Source of the DNA: Candidatus Gallacutalibacter stercoravium
GTDB lineage: Bacteria; Bacillota; Clostridia; Oscillospirales; Acutalibacteraceae
NCBI GenBank assembly: GCA_018716975.1
Contig: DVJE01000006.1
Span: 1-64,000 of the forward strand
Direction: 5' to 3'
Length of the DNA: 64,000 nt
Under the pieces are notes generated by a model. That model ran no database searches. It was not told where the DNA came from and was given only the letters and a program-made list of their open reading frames with translations. Of the stretch, positions 50,959-60,032 are shown one piece after another; within the stretch, counting starts at the first letter, position 1; every line of letters begins with the position of its first letter. Both the position numbers and the translations under genes were made by a program.

Positions 50959-52332
50959 TCACTCCATCATTTCAATAGGCTGCTCTAAGGTACGAATTTG
51001 CTTTTGATAAAGAACATAATACAAAACAAGACTAGCGATAAAAGAAACCAACTCAGCTATAGGGAAGGCGTACCATACATATCCCAAACCCAGCTTTGCC
51101 AAGAAATAGGCCACCGGTAAAATAACTACCAATTGACGCAGTATGGAAATCACCAGGCTGTACATGCCTTTGCCCACAGCCTGAAAAATTGTAGAAAATA
51201 AAATGCCCAGCGCGGCCGGGATAAAGCACAGGCTGATGATGCGCAATGCCGGAATCCCAATGGAGAGCATATCGGCAGAAGCGTTAAAGATAGACAATAA
51301 CCAATCCGGCGCACACCAAAACAGCACCGTACCAAAGGCCATGATAACAAGAGCGACAACGCAGCCGATTTTTAGCGCAGACAACAGCCGCTGCTTGTTT
51401 CTAGCGCCAAAATTGTAGCCCATAATAGGCATAACGCCATGAGTCAGGCCAAATACCGGCATAAACACAAAGCTTTGCAGCTTATAATAAACCCCCAGCA
51501 CCGCCACAGCAGTGGAAGAAAAGGTTACCAAAATGCCGTTGAGTCCCATGACCAGCACCGAACCAATGGATTGCATAATGATGGAAGGAAAGCCCACGGC
51601 GTAAATATCCTTTACCGTCGTCCAGTTTACACGAAATCCCCGCAGCGAAATATGTACGTCATGATCTTTTTTGGCAATTACATAAATCGCTACCAACATA
51701 GAAAATATTTGACCGATAACCGTCGCTATAGCGGCACCCGCCACGCCCATAGCGGGAATAAACCAAAATCCAAAAATAAAGGCCGGATCCAAAATCATGT
51801 TGGTAATAGCTCCAACCAGCTGGAACACCATGGGATAAATCATATTGCCGGTTGCCTGTAAGGTTTTCTCTAAGTTTATTTCTACAAAAACGCCAAAGGA
51901 TGCGATACAAACAATCCGCATGTAGTCGGCGCCCATACCGGCAATTCCTGCGTCGGAAGTAAACAGCATAAAAAAGGGCTCGGTTACAAACAAACCAACC
52001 AGCACAAATAATACCCAACTCACCAGGGCCAGCACCACCCCATGAGAAGCGGCGCTGTCTGCCGCTTCTTGCCGTTGTTCGCCCAGCCTACGCGACACCA
52101 AAGAGTTGATACCGATGCCTGTGCCTGCCGCAACAGCGATGAGCAACGTCTGAATAGGGAACACCAGTGAAACCGCAGTTAAAGCATCTTCGCTTATTTG
52201 TGCCACAAAATAGCTATCCACTACATTATATAAAGCCTGTACCAACATAGAAAACATGGCGGGTAACGACATCGATATAATCAATCGGAACATTGGCGCC
52301 GTACCCATTTTATTGCTTTGCACATTCTCCAT
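50959..52332 (-). CDS. MATE family multidrug/sodium antiporter
   Basis: A 457-residue membrane protein with twelve predicted helices in two homologous halves. The N-terminal FRLIISMSLPAMFSMLVQAL and YNVVDSYFVAQISEDALTAV are characteristic MATE sequences, and the second half opens with FPSIIMQSIGSVLVMGLNGI. It exports organic cations or metabolites using a Na+ or H+ gradient. The chosen ATG (MENVQSNK) follows AGGAGAGG; an extension to 52389 is possible but lacks a ribosome site. It is a single gene behind nfnB. Confidence 0.93.
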   Translation of the reverse strand: MENVQSNKMGTAPMFRLIISMSLPAMFSMLVQALYNVVDSYFVAQISEDALTAVSLVFPIQTLLIAVAAGTGIGINSLVSRRLGEQRQEAADSAASHGVVLALVSWVLFVLVGLFVTEPFFMLFTSDAGIAGMGADYMRIVCIASFGVFVEINLEKTLQATGNMIYPMVFQLVGAITNMILDPAFIFGFWFIPAMGVAGAAIATVIGQIFSMLVAIYVIAKKDHDVHISLRGFRVNWTTVKDIYAVGFPSIIMQSIGSVLVMGLNGILVTFSSTAVAVLGVYYKLQSFVFMPVFGLTHGVMPIMGYNFGARNKQRLLSALKIGCVVALVIMAFGTVLFWCAPDWLLSIFNASADMLSIGIPALRIISLCFIPAALGILFSTIFQAVGKGMYSLVISILRQLVVILPVAYFLAKLGLGYVWYAFPIAELVSFIASLVLYYVLYQKQIRTLEQPIEMME

Positions 52333-52377
52333 AAAACCTCTCCTACCTCTCATTATGACAGCCGCATAGGGCAGAAA

Positions 52378-52409
52378 AAAGGGCTGCAACTAAATCGTTA
52401 CAGCCCTTT
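52378..52409 (-). terminator. Terminator of the nfnAB operon
   Basis: On the minus strand AAAGGGCTG pairs with CAGCCCTTT around an inner AAC/GTT, followed by TTT. Confidence 0.85.
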
Positions 52410-52429
52410 ACCCATCTGACAAAGCGCTT

Positions 52430-53833
52430 TTATTGTTTGCTGGGGTTGGAATTTTGAATGTATTGATCAATGGAGCGCGCCGCTTCTTTTCCTGCGCCCA
52501 TAGCCAAAATAACCGTTGCTGCGCCGGTTACGGCGTCGCCGCCGGCATATACCCCCTCGCGGGTGGTTTGCAATGTGTCGTTATCCACAATAATGCAGCC
52601 TTTGCGGTTGGCTTCAATGCCATGGGTTGTGGTGCGGATAAGCGGATTGGGGGAGTTGCCAATAGCAATAATCACGCAATCCACATCCAGCAAAAAGTTG
52701 GATCCCTCTTTTACTACCGGGCGCCGACGGCCGGAAGCATCCGGTTCACCCAGCTCCATTTCTACACATTCAATTTGCTTTACGCGTCCATCGTCATCGC
52801 CGTGAATCGCCACCGGATTGTTCAGCAGGCGAAAATCTACGCCCTCTTCTTTGGCATGGTGGATCTCTTCGCGGCGGGCGGGCATCTCTTCTTCGGAGCG
52901 GCGATAAATGATATATACATGCTCAGCACCCAAACGCAGCGCGCTGCGGGCAGCATCCATAGCCACATTGCCGCCACCGACCACAGCCACCTTCTTAGGC
53001 TTTTCAATGGGGGTATCGTAATCCTCACGGTAGGCCTTCATCAAATTGATGCGGGTTAAAAACTCATTGGCCGAATACACCCCAATTAAGCTTTCACCGG
53101 GAATTCCCATGAAGTTAGGCAAGCCGGCCCCTGTGCCGATATACAGCGCCTCGTAACCCATATCAAACAGATCGTCCACCGAAAGCACCTTGCCGATAAC
53201 CATATTGGTGTCGATGGTTACGCCCAATGCGCGCAACTGGTCTACTTCTTGTTGCACAATCTGCTTGGGCAAACGGAATTCCGGTATGCCATACATCAGC
53301 ACGCCGCCGGCTGTGTGCAGCGCCTCAAATACCGTAACCTCATAGCCCAGCTTGGCCAAATCTCCCGCGCAGGTAAGGCCGGAAGGTCCCGCGCCCAGCA
53401 CAGCCACCTTATGGCCGTTGCTAACAGGCTTTTCCTCTTTGGGCTGCCGGTTGTTCATATACCAGTCGGCTACAAAACGCTCTAACCGGCCAATCCCCAC
53501 AGGCTCGCCCTTAATACCGCGCACACATTTGGACTCACACTGGGTTTCTTGCGGGCACACACGGCCGCAAACCGCCGGTAGGGAGTTTGTGGCTTTAATC
53601 GCCGCATAAGCCGCGTCTAAATCGCCATCGTTGATATGTTTAATAAAGTCGGGAATGGCTACGTTTACCGGGCAACCGGAAACACAAGGTTTATTTTTGC
53701 AGTTTAAGCAACGGGATGCCTCTTCGCGGGCCATTTCAGCGGTATAGCCCAGGGCCACCTCGTCAAAATTTCTGCTGCGCACGCCAGGATCCTGCTCAGG
53801 CATGGGCGTTTTTTGGGGATTCATATTAGGCAT
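52430..53833 (-). CDS. nfnB: NfnB-like large subunit (NADPH-dependent glutamate synthase/SudA family)
   Basis: A 467-residue flavoprotein. The N-terminal domain carries two 4Fe-4S clusters (CLNCKNKPCVSGCPVNVAIP; CGRVCPQETQCESKCVRG). An FAD domain (VAVLGAGPSGLTCAGDLAKL) and an NADPH domain (VAVVGGGNVAMDAARSALRL) follow, ending with VYAGGDAVTGAATVILAMGA. Databases often call it glutamate synthase small chain. Paired with the SudB-like gene upstream and without a GltB large subunit, it fits NfnB of the electron-bifurcating ferredoxin:NADP oxidoreductase. GAGAGG precedes the chosen ATG, which overlaps the end of nfnA by 8 bases. Confidence 0.92.
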   Translation of the reverse strand: MPNMNPQKTPMPEQDPGVRSRNFDEVALGYTAEMAREEASRCLNCKNKPCVSGCPVNVAIPDFIKHINDGDLDAAYAAIKATNSLPAVCGRVCPQETQCESKCVRGIKGEPVGIGRLERFVADWYMNNRQPKEEKPVSNGHKVAVLGAGPSGLTCAGDLAKLGYEVTVFEALHTAGGVLMYGIPEFRLPKQIVQQEVDQLRALGVTIDTNMVIGKVLSVDDLFDMGYEALYIGTGAGLPNFMGIPGESLIGVYSANEFLTRINLMKAYREDYDTPIEKPKKVAVVGGGNVAMDAARSALRLGAEHVYIIYRRSEEEMPARREEIHHAKEEGVDFRLLNNPVAIHGDDDGRVKQIECVEMELGEPDASGRRRPVVKEGSNFLLDVDCVIIAIGNSPNPLIRTTTHGIEANRKGCIIVDNDTLQTTREGVYAGGDAVTGAATVILAMGAGKEAARSIDQYIQNSNPSKQ

Positions 53834-54671
53834 TCTCGGCACCTCTCATCAAGCGGCAGTGCTCTTCCCGCGCCGCCTCTTCTTCTACTTTATAGGTTCT
53901 CAAGCGCTTCATGGCTTGATCAAAATCCACCTGATGGCCGTCAAAGTCGGGGCCATCCACACAGGCAAACTTGGTTTCGCCGTTTACCGTTAACCGGCAA
54001 CCGCCGCACATGCCTGTGCCGTCTATCATAATGGGATTCATGCTGACGATGGTCTTAATCGCATATTCCCGGGTTAAGTTGCTGACGGCGCGCATCATGG
54101 GGATAGGCCCGATAGCAACCACCAAATCGTAGCCAGCGCCCTCTTGAATACATTTTTGCAGCGCATCGGTAACAAAACCTTTGTTGCCGTTGGAGCCGTC
54201 GTCGGTCATAACGATCAGTCTATCAGAAACATCTGTCATCTCTTTTTCCAGGATAATCAAATCCTGGCTGCGAAAACCTGCAATTACATCCACCTGGGCG
54301 CCCATTTGGTGCAGCGCCTTTGCCTGCGGATAAGCGATGGCGCACCCCGCGCCGCCGCCGATAACGGCAACCTTGCGGTAACCTTCCAACTCAGATGCCT
54401 TGCCCAGCGGGCCGATAAAATCAAGAATGGCATCGCCCGGCTCTAACTCGTCTAGAATCATGGTGGTTTTGCCCACTTTTTGATAAATAATAGTAACCGT
54501 ACCCTTTTCCCTGTCATAATCCGCAATCGTTAAAGGAATACGTTCGCCGTGCTCATTGACACGCAAAATAATAAACTGCCCGGCCTTGGCCTTTTGGGCT
54601 ATAAACGGAGCTTCCACCACCATGCGGGTCATGGATGGATTCAGCCTCTCCTTCTGTAAAATAGGGAACAT
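53826..54671 (-). CDS. nfnA: NfnA-like small subunit (SudB/dihydroorotate dehydrogenase electron transfer family)
   Basis: A 281-residue FAD/NAD-binding protein. The N-terminal flavin domain starts MFPILQKERLNPSMTRMVVE, with RIPLTIADYD as the FAD loop. The NAD domain has VAVIGGGAGCAIAYPQAKAL, and a 2Fe-2S cluster is bound by the C-terminal Cys of GTGMCGGCRLTVNGETKFAC. With NfnB it would couple NADH and reduced ferredoxin oxidation to NADP+ reduction in the cytoplasm. I chose the ATG behind AGAGGA; the frame extends upstream to 54800 without a ribosome site. Confidence 0.92.
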   Translation of the reverse strand: MFPILQKERLNPSMTRMVVEAPFIAQKAKAGQFIILRVNEHGERIPLTIADYDREKGTVTIIYQKVGKTTMILDELEPGDAILDFIGPLGKASELEGYRKVAVIGGGAGCAIAYPQAKALHQMGAQVDVIAGFRSQDLIILEKEMTDVSDRLIVMTDDGSNGNKGFVTDALQKCIQEGAGYDLVVAIGPIPMMRAVSNLTREYAIKTIVSMNPIMIDGTGMCGGCRLTVNGETKFACVDGPDFDGHQVDFDQAMKRLRTYKVEEEAAREEHCRLMRGAENA

Positions 54672-54936
54672 AACACACATCCTCTTCCGCCGAACCCGGC
54701 TGATATCAAAGGCGGCAAACCGCCGGCCTATAACACTAGGCCATATATCAGTATACCGCTTTTTACGTCTTATTGCAATAAAAAACCCCGTTTCATCCAT
54801 TGGACAGGTGAATTTGTGAAAAGAATAACATACAACTGTAGGATATCGTGCTTTTATAGCAATATATCATAAAAAGCAGTATTTAGATAATTTATTTATG
54901 ATTCTCTTTTATATTGAGATAATTTTATGCTATTTA
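54672..54936. other. Gene-free A+T-rich stretch upstream of nfnA
   Basis: Divergent intergenic region. It should contain the nfnA promoter on the minus strand, but I see no pair of boxes good enough to report. Confidence 0.35.
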
Positions 54937-54964
54937 TTGTAATCTTTTTTGTTTTTGATATAAT
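54937..54964 (+). promoter_or_regulatory. Promoter of the lipoprotein gene
   Basis: TTGTAA (54937-54942), 16 bases, and a perfect TATAAT (54959-54964), giving a leader of about 75 nt. Confidence 0.65.
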
Positions 54965-55045
54965 AATGGCGAAAATAATCGGCAAATTGCCGATAGATCC
55001 GTTCGCCAGCTTACTGTCTGGGAGTCATAAGAAAGGATAATGGCA

Positions 55046-55732
55046 ATGAAAAATGCTAATAAGTTTTGCCTCACCCCTGTTTTCATGTTCATCCTTTTAT
55101 GTTCTATTTTTCTCTCCTCCTGCGCCCCTTCCCTGCCCGATTACGACTTTCGCGAAGAGCAGTTTGTGGGCACGGAGGATTACGAGGCCTTCCTGCAAAC
55201 CGACGAGGCCCGCGCCGCCTTTCCCACCCCCGATTGTGAGAGCGCCTGTAAAATTGTGCTGCTGGAGTCAACGGATTTTTTCCGCGCTGTGCGGGAGGGC
55301 ACCCTACGCCTGGCTTTGCAGCACCCACAGCGATACCTGTGGATGGTACCCGTATACCATGGCGCCCAGTCCGCCTGGCAGCCCGTACTTTTTGAAAATG
55401 GCAGCTTTTACTGCCATATGTTTTCTCTCTATTCGTTCGACTCTCAAAGTTACCATCACTATAACTATTTGTCGGAACGGGACGAGCTGAATACCCTTTT
55501 GCAGGAAAACGGGCTGGAAAACCCTGAATTTATCGCCCCATTTTACGGTTACGGTTCCTGGCTCTATCTAGAACATCAAGGCACGCCCTATATTTTCCTA
55601 TACAGGGAAGAACCTCTTACCACTGGGTTAGACGGAATGACCTTATATCCGTTGGAGCAAGTTCGTTCCACAATCCTCATGCTGGGGGATCGGGAGTACC
55701 ATCAAGAGCAGCGTCTTTCCCCTTACCTTTGA
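55046..55732 (+). CDS. Lipoprotein of unknown function
   Basis: A 228-residue protein with a lipoprotein signal peptide: MKNANKFCL, the hydrophobic core TPVFMFILLCSIFL and the lipobox LSSC near residue 26. The mature part is acidic with many aromatic residues (SLYSFDSQSYHHYNYLSERD; FYGYGSWLYLEHQGTPYIFL). I do not recognise the family. AAAGGA is 8 bases before the chosen ATG; an ATG six bases earlier is too close. It is more G+C rich than its flanks and stands alone between nfnA and a strong terminator. Confidence 0.85.
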   Translation: MKNANKFCLTPVFMFILLCSIFLSSCAPSLPDYDFREEQFVGTEDYEAFLQTDEARAAFPTPDCESACKIVLLESTDFFRAVREGTLRLALQHPQRYLWMVPVYHGAQSAWQPVLFENGSFYCHMFSLYSFDSQSYHHYNYLSERDELNTLLQENGLENPEFIAPFYGYGSWLYLEHQGTPYIFLYREEPLTTGLDGMTLYPLEQVRSTILMLGDREYHQEQRLSPYL

Positions 55733-55797
55733 GCCGCTTTCCCCTTTATAGGCAGCTTCATAGACAGCTTTATAGACAGCAGAGGAAGTGCAAGTAT

Positions 55798-55840
55798 AAA
55801 GAAAAGAAGCGGCGGAACAATCCACCGCTTCTTTTCTTTG
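55798..55840. terminator. Terminator of the lipoprotein gene
   Basis: A perfect 15-bp stem AAAGAAAAGAAGCGG/CCGCTTCTTTTCTTT with a 12-nt loop. It also suits the convergent XRE gene. Confidence 0.92.
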
Positions 55841-55898
55841 CCTTTTCAGTACCGTGTTATCTAAGCCGAATCCTCTTCTAACGCATCTGCCCTAAGGC

Positions 55899-56132
55899 CT
55901 AGGATGGATCGGGGTAATCATCCTGTGCTTCCAGTATCAGCTCATCTAAGCTAAAGTTCAAAATTTTAGCCAAGTACAGCGCCAACGGCAAAGACGGCAA
56001 AGATTTTCCTTTTTCTAAAGACTGATAAAACCGATCGGAAACGCCGCAAATTTCTGCCATTTTCAGCTGTGTGAGGTGATGCTCTTCGCGGTACTGACGC
56101 AAGATTTCTGAAAATTTGACATGTAATGACAT
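55899..56132 (-). CDS. XRE family helix-turn-helix regulator
   Basis: A 77-residue Cro/CI-type protein consisting only of the DNA-binding domain. The HTH is at residues 8-62 (ILRQYREEHHLTQLKMAEIC; GVSDRFYQSLEKGKSLPSLP) with the typical closing LYLAKILNFSLDELIL. AGGAGG precedes the ATG. No toxin or phage genes are adjacent, so its targets are unknown. Confidence 0.9.
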   Translation of the reverse strand: MSLHVKFSEILRQYREEHHLTQLKMAEICGVSDRFYQSLEKGKSLPSLPLALYLAKILNFSLDELILEAQDDYPDPS

Positions 56133-56455
56133 AAAATACCTCCTTAAGAAGTATTTTATGTGAATTTAAGGCACAAATAAACGATTAACTGTTCCTATTT
56201 GCTAAATTTCTTATCTGACAACTATTATTTCGTTCTAATCAATACGTTTTAAGAAAAAATAGTCGTAATTTGGCCCTATTTACTACATAAAGAAACTTCT
56301 CTGACAACAAAAAGTAAATCCCCATGGTATATAGCAGTCATATATCGTGAAGGTTTTAGAGAACGATATTCACTAAAGTCTATTTCTACATTTGTGAAAA
56401 GACATTTATCAAAGCAGCAAACCTTCTCTCTTATTAGACACAAGAAAAAGTATAT
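56133..56455. other. Gene-free stretch between the XRE gene and the tRNA operon
   Basis: A+T rich, with no frame that has a ribosome site. It presumably holds the XRE promoter on the minus strand. Confidence 0.35.
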
Positions 56456-56486
56456 AAAAAATCCCGTCCTATGGACGGGATTTTTT
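56456..56486 (-). terminator. Terminator of the five-tRNA operon
   Basis: A perfect 14-bp stem AAAAAATCCCGTCC/GGACGGGATTTTTT with a 3-nt loop, 20 bases beyond tRNA-Cys. Confidence 0.95.
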
Positions 56487-56505
56487 ATGAAGCATTTGCC
56501 TCTGT

Positions 56506-56580
<75 letters not shown>

Positions 56581-56605
56581 AAATGAAAAACCTGGTGAGA
56601 AAAAA

Positions 56606-56681
56606 TGGAGCGGATGACGAGGCTCGAACTCGCTACCTCCACCTTGGCAAGGTGGCGCTCTACCAGATGAGCTACATCCGC
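56606..56681 (-). tRNA. tRNA-Gly (GCC)
   Basis: 76 nt with encoded CCA. Acceptor GCGGATG/CATCCGC; anticodon loop TTGCCAA gives GCC. Confidence 0.97.
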
Positions 56682-56685
56682 AAAA

Positions 56686-56761
56686 TGGTGCCTCCGGTCG
56701 GAATCGAACCAACGACACGGGGATTTTCAGTCCCCTGCTCTACCGACTGAGCTACAGAGGC
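56686..56761 (-). tRNA. tRNA-Phe (GAA)
   Basis: 76 nt with encoded CCA. Acceptor GCCTCTG with CGGAGGC (one G-U pair); anticodon loop CTGAAAA gives GAA. Only four bases separate it from tRNA-Gly. Confidence 0.97.
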
Positions 56762-56766
56762 ATAAA

Positions 56767-56843
56767 TGGCGACCCAGAACGGGCTCGAACCGTCGACCTC
56801 TAGCGTGACAGGCTAGCGTTCTAACCAGCTGAACTACTGGGCC
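56767..56843 (-). tRNA. tRNA-Asp (GTC)
   Basis: 77 nt with encoded CCA. Acceptor GGCCCAG/CTGGGTC (one G-U pair); anticodon loop CTGTCAC gives GTC. Confidence 0.97.
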
Positions 56844-56847
56844 ATTT

Positions 56848-56923
56848 TGGTGGGAACAACAGGGCTCGAACCTGTGACCCCCTGCTTGTAAGGCAGGTGC
56901 TCTCCCAGCTGAGCTATGCTCCC
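56848..56923 (-). tRNA. tRNA-Val (TAC)
   Basis: 76 nt with encoded CCA. Acceptor GGGAGCA/TGTTCCC (one G-U pair); anticodon loop CTTACAA gives TAC. The first gene of the operon Val-Asp-Phe-Gly-Cys. Confidence 0.97.
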
Positions 56924-57034
56924 ACAACATCGCCCAGGGAAAGCGCTTACGGCGCTTGTGAAGCACTTTGTATCGGCGACGTTTAATATAATACTATATC
57001 TTTCCTTTCTTGTCAACAGAAAAACGAAAAAAAT

Positions 57035-57916
57035 TCAAATTTTTTCTTGGGCTAATTTTTCAAGCTCCTCATTGCTAATATGATAGGCCTTTGCACAGAA
57101 ATTGCATTTTGCCTCCGCATAGCCTTTTTCATCCCGTAAAGATAGAATATCCTCTTTTGATAAAGTAGAAAGCATGCGTAGGGTGCGCTCTTTGCTGCAG
57201 GTGCAGGTATAGGCCACCGGGAACTCATCTAGCTTTTGCATTTCAAAGCCGCGCAGCGCCAGGGCGCACATATCCTCCAATGTCATCCCTTTGGCCAACA
57301 TGGTGGTTACCGGCTCTAGCAACGCAGTATTTTCTTCAACTCGCCGCGCCACGTCGTCATCCGCCGCCGGCAACAGCTGTATCAACAATCCACCGGCTAA
57401 CAGCACACCGGCGCTTTCTTTGTCTACCAGCACGCCCAATGCGCACACCGTGGGGATTTGCTCGCTTACTGCATAATAGCTGGTGATATCCTCGGCAATT
57501 TCGCCGGAAACCAGCGGGATTTGCCCCACATAGGGTTCCCCTGTTCCATAATCCCGCATAACGTAAAGCAACCCGTTTTGGCCCACTGCTCCCCCTACAT
57601 TCAGCTTGCCGTCCGCCCGGTTGGGCACCCGCACGCTTGGGTTCGTAACATAGCCGCGGCAATTACCTGCGCTGTTGGCCACCACAACCACCTGGCCGAT
57701 AGGGCCGCCGCCATCTACCCGCAGTGTTAGCGAAGCCTCTTTTTGCTTTAACATGCCGCCCATCATAGAACCGGCAGCCAGCAGGCGCCCCAGTGCGGCA
57801 GCCGCCACCGGAGTTGCCTCATGCACCTTCTGGGCGGTAAAGGCCATATCTGAAACATCCACTGCGCAGGCCATCACACTGCCGTCTGCTGAAATACAGC
57901 GTATCATTCGATCCAT
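57035..57916 (-). CDS. hslO: Redox-regulated chaperone Hsp33
   Basis: Hsp33 holds unfolded proteins during oxidative stress. The 293-residue product has the N-terminal MDRMIRCISADGSVMACAVD, the core RVDGGGPIGQVVVVANSAGN and GLLYVMRDYGTGEPYVGQIP, and the C-terminal zinc switch with four Cys (YTCTCSKE and CNFCAKAYH) needed for activation. The length is standard. It starts 21 bases after the stop of the methyltransferase gene, so the two probably form one unit, followed by the tRNA operon. Confidence 0.97.
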   Translation of the reverse strand: MDRMIRCISADGSVMACAVDVSDMAFTAQKVHEATPVAAAALGRLLAAGSMMGGMLKQKEASLTLRVDGGGPIGQVVVVANSAGNCRGYVTNPSVRVPNRADGKLNVGGAVGQNGLLYVMRDYGTGEPYVGQIPLVSGEIAEDITSYYAVSEQIPTVCALGVLVDKESAGVLLAGGLLIQLLPAADDDVARRVEENTALLEPVTTMLAKGMTLEDMCALALRGFEMQKLDEFPVAYTCTCSKERTLRMLSTLSKEDILSLRDEKGYAEAKCNFCAKAYHISNEELEKLAQEKI

Positions 57917-57937
57917 ATTGATAACCCTCCCGGAATA

Positions 57938-58690
57938 TTACAAACCCGGCTTTTGCGCTACGTAAAGCACTCTTTCGCTTTGCGGCGAAACCGGATGAAA
58001 GGAATAGCCGTCAAAACGCTGGCGCACCTGTAACCCCGCCGAGGTTAAAAGCTGCGTTAATACTTCGTCACTGTAAGCACGCTCGGCAAAATCTTCCTGC
58101 TGGCGCCGGTAAAGCCCGGCTTCTTCTTTTACAAAAAAGTCTAAATGAATCCCCACCCGGTTGGTTTTTGCCGTTAAAGTGTTTTGCCACACACAAAAAA
58201 CGCCGGGTGTATCATAAACAAAGGTATGGTTGCCCAGCACCTGCTGGTGTTTATAAACCGAGTTAACGTCAAAAATAAAATAACCGCCCGGTTCTAAAAA
58301 TAGAGTCACCCGTTCAAAAGCACGCTTTACATCCTCTTGGCGAGTAAGATGGTTGACGCTATCTAACGTGCACAGCACTGTGTTCACCGTGCCAAATAAA
58401 TCCAGCCGCTGCATGGGCTGACAGATAAAAAGCACCGAAAGGCCCTCTTGCGCCGCCTTATCCTGCGCTACAGATAGCATTTGCGCCGAACCATCCACAC
58501 CGTATACATCCAACCCCCGGCGCGCCAGCTCCAAGGTTAAGCTCCCCGTACCGCAGGCCAAATCCAGCACAATGCCCGGCTGATGCCCCAAGCGGGCGAA
58601 CAATTGCTCTAAATAATCCGCCTGCTGCAAATAGCCCACATTATGCGTGAGCGCATCGTAATAGGCGGCAAAGTATGCGTATCCGCTCAT
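57938..58690 (-). CDS. Class I SAM-dependent methyltransferase
   Basis: A 250-residue methyltransferase with a Rossmann fold. Motif I is VLDLACGTGSLTLELARRGL, followed by the acidic GVDGSAQML, motif II region TVLCTLDSVNHL and the post-motif FLEPGGYFIFDVNS. The N-terminal YAYFAAYYDALT resembles small-molecule methyltransferases (methyltransf_25 type). The substrate is unknown. The ATG follows GAGGAG by 8 bases; a GTG immediately before it is a less likely start. It is upstream of hslO on the same strand. Confidence 0.92.
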   Translation of the reverse strand: MSGYAYFAAYYDALTHNVGYLQQADYLEQLFARLGHQPGIVLDLACGTGSLTLELARRGLDVYGVDGSAQMLSVAQDKAAQEGLSVLFICQPMQRLDLFGTVNTVLCTLDSVNHLTRQEDVKRAFERVTLFLEPGGYFIFDVNSVYKHQQVLGNHTFVYDTPGVFCVWQNTLTAKTNRVGIHLDFFVKEEAGLYRRQQEDFAERAYSDEVLTQLLTSAGLQVRQRFDGYSFHPVSPQSERVLYVAQKPGL

Positions 58691-58909
58691 CACCGCTGCT
58701 CCTCAAAAATACGATTGTTGTTTCTATTCTTTGCTGTGCGCATTCCCAACAGCGCCTTATCACAAACCGATATCAGCCCGCAGGTCACAAGTGAACTGCC
58801 GGCTTTTAACACCTATCAAATTGTTCGCACACTATCATTTATAACCGCCCCAAAAAAGAGCGCAACGGCCTAGTGGCGAAAAGCTTTCGTCAAAAAATAA
58901 CAAAGGGAT

Positions 58910-59242
58910 TTATTCTTCTTCCTTAGGTTTCTCCTGCGCTCCGGCTTCTCCTAAACATCCCATTCGTTCAAAAACCATGGCATAACCGTCACAACCATAA
59001 TTTAAAGAACGGTTAACGCGGCTGATGGTTGCCGTGCTGGCCCCTGTGCGGCCGACAATATCGCTGTATACCTTGTGTTCACTGAGCATATGGGCCACCA
59101 CAAGCCTTTGCGACATAGCCTTAATTTCCTGCACGGTGCACAGGTCTTCAAAAAAGCTATAACATTCCTCCACACTTTTTAGGGAGAGGATTGCCTGGAA
59201 TAAAAAGTCTACCCCTTCATCCTGAATTTTTGATTTCAACAT
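58910..59242 (-). CDS. YerC/YecD family TrpR-like regulator
   Basis: A 110-residue DNA-binding protein related to TrpR. It has LFQAILSLKSVEECYSFFED, then LCTVQEIKAMSQRLVVAHML and the helix-turn-helix TGASTATISRVNRSLNYGCD, all typical of the YerC/YecD family. The C-terminal tail is Glu/Lys-rich. The chosen ATG (MLKSKIQ) follows GGGAGG; the frame extends upstream without a ribosome site. Its ligand and regulon are not known. Confidence 0.93.
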   Translation of the reverse strand: MLKSKIQDEGVDFLFQAILSLKSVEECYSFFEDLCTVQEIKAMSQRLVVAHMLSEHKVYSDIVGRTGASTATISRVNRSLNYGCDGYAMVFERMGCLGEAGAQEKPKEEE

Positions 59243-59330
59243 CAAAACCTCCCTTTGCGCAAAACGCTGATTTCTATATTGTCGTACGGTAATATGATAA
59301 AATTTTACCACAGAAAAGTGTAAAAGTAAA

Positions 59331-59378
59331 GGTGAAACCGGCCGGCGCCGGTAAAAGAACGGCGCCTGTCGTTTCACC
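59331..59378 (-). terminator. Terminator of the clpX-lon-ysxC run
   Basis: GGTGAAAC pairs with GTTTCACC and GGCGCC with GGCGCC in a long interrupted stem. On the minus strand TTTACTTTTACAC follows. Confidence 0.7.
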
Positions 59379-59429
59379 TAATAAACATCACTGCCACCTG
59401 CCGGACGAACAGCACACCGGCGCCGCCTG

Positions 59430-60014
59430 CTACTGCGCAACCACCTGCTCAATGGCGGCCCGCAGCTGCTCCACCCCTTCGCCTGTTACGGCCGAAAAAG
59501 GAATAAGCGTTAGCCCTTCGAATTCACCAAATTCTTGCTCTAGCAGTGCCAGTCGCTTGGCGCGCTCCGTCTTGTTCAACTTATCCGCCTTGGTAAGCGC
59601 AATAAGAAACGGAAAGCCCGCGTCGCACAAAAAACGTATCATATGCATATCGTCCGCTGTGGGCGCATGGCGCATATCCACCAGCTGCATAACCAACCGG
59701 TGATCCCGCTGCGCCTGAAAATAGCCTTCTACCAGTTGGGCCCAACGCCTTTTTTCTGCCTGCGACACCTTAGCATAACCATACCCCGGCAAATCCACTA
59801 AGCGCACCTGTGGCAAGCGGTAAAAATTAACAGTGCCGGTTTTTCCCGGTGTGGCGCTCACCCGCGCAAGAGACTTACGATTGAGCAGCTTATTGATTAA
59901 AGAGGATTTTCCCACGTTGGAACGGCCGGAAAAGACGATCTCCGGCAGAGAAGGGGCAGGCAGCTGGGACACTTTTCCTGCCGAAAACTCAAAAACCGCA
60001 TTATCAAAATTCAT
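59430..60014 (-). CDS. ysxC: Ribosome biogenesis GTPase YsxC/EngB
   Basis: An essential GTPase for 50S subunit assembly. The 194-residue protein has G1 GRSNVGKSSLI, the switch ATPGKTGTVNFY, G3 DLPGYG, G4 TKADK and G5 FSAVTGEG. The length is normal. It begins 19 bases after the lon stop codon, preserving the Bacillota order clpX-lon-ysxC. Confidence 0.97.
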   Translation of the reverse strand: MNFDNAVFEFSAGKVSQLPAPSLPEIVFSGRSNVGKSSLINKLLNRKSLARVSATPGKTGTVNFYRLPQVRLVDLPGYGYAKVSQAEKRRWAQLVEGYFQAQRDHRLVMQLVDMRHAPTADDMHMIRFLCDAGFPFLIALTKADKLNKTERAKRLALLEQEFGEFEGLTLIPFSAVTGEGVEQLRAAIEQVVAQ

Positions 60015-60032
60015 TGCGCCTCTCCCTTGCCG

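Noticed and set aside
52430-54671. Glutamate synthase small chain plus sulfide dehydrogenase
   Set aside because: No glutamate synthase large subunit is nearby and the pair has the NfnAB architecture. A GltA role cannot be fully excluded.
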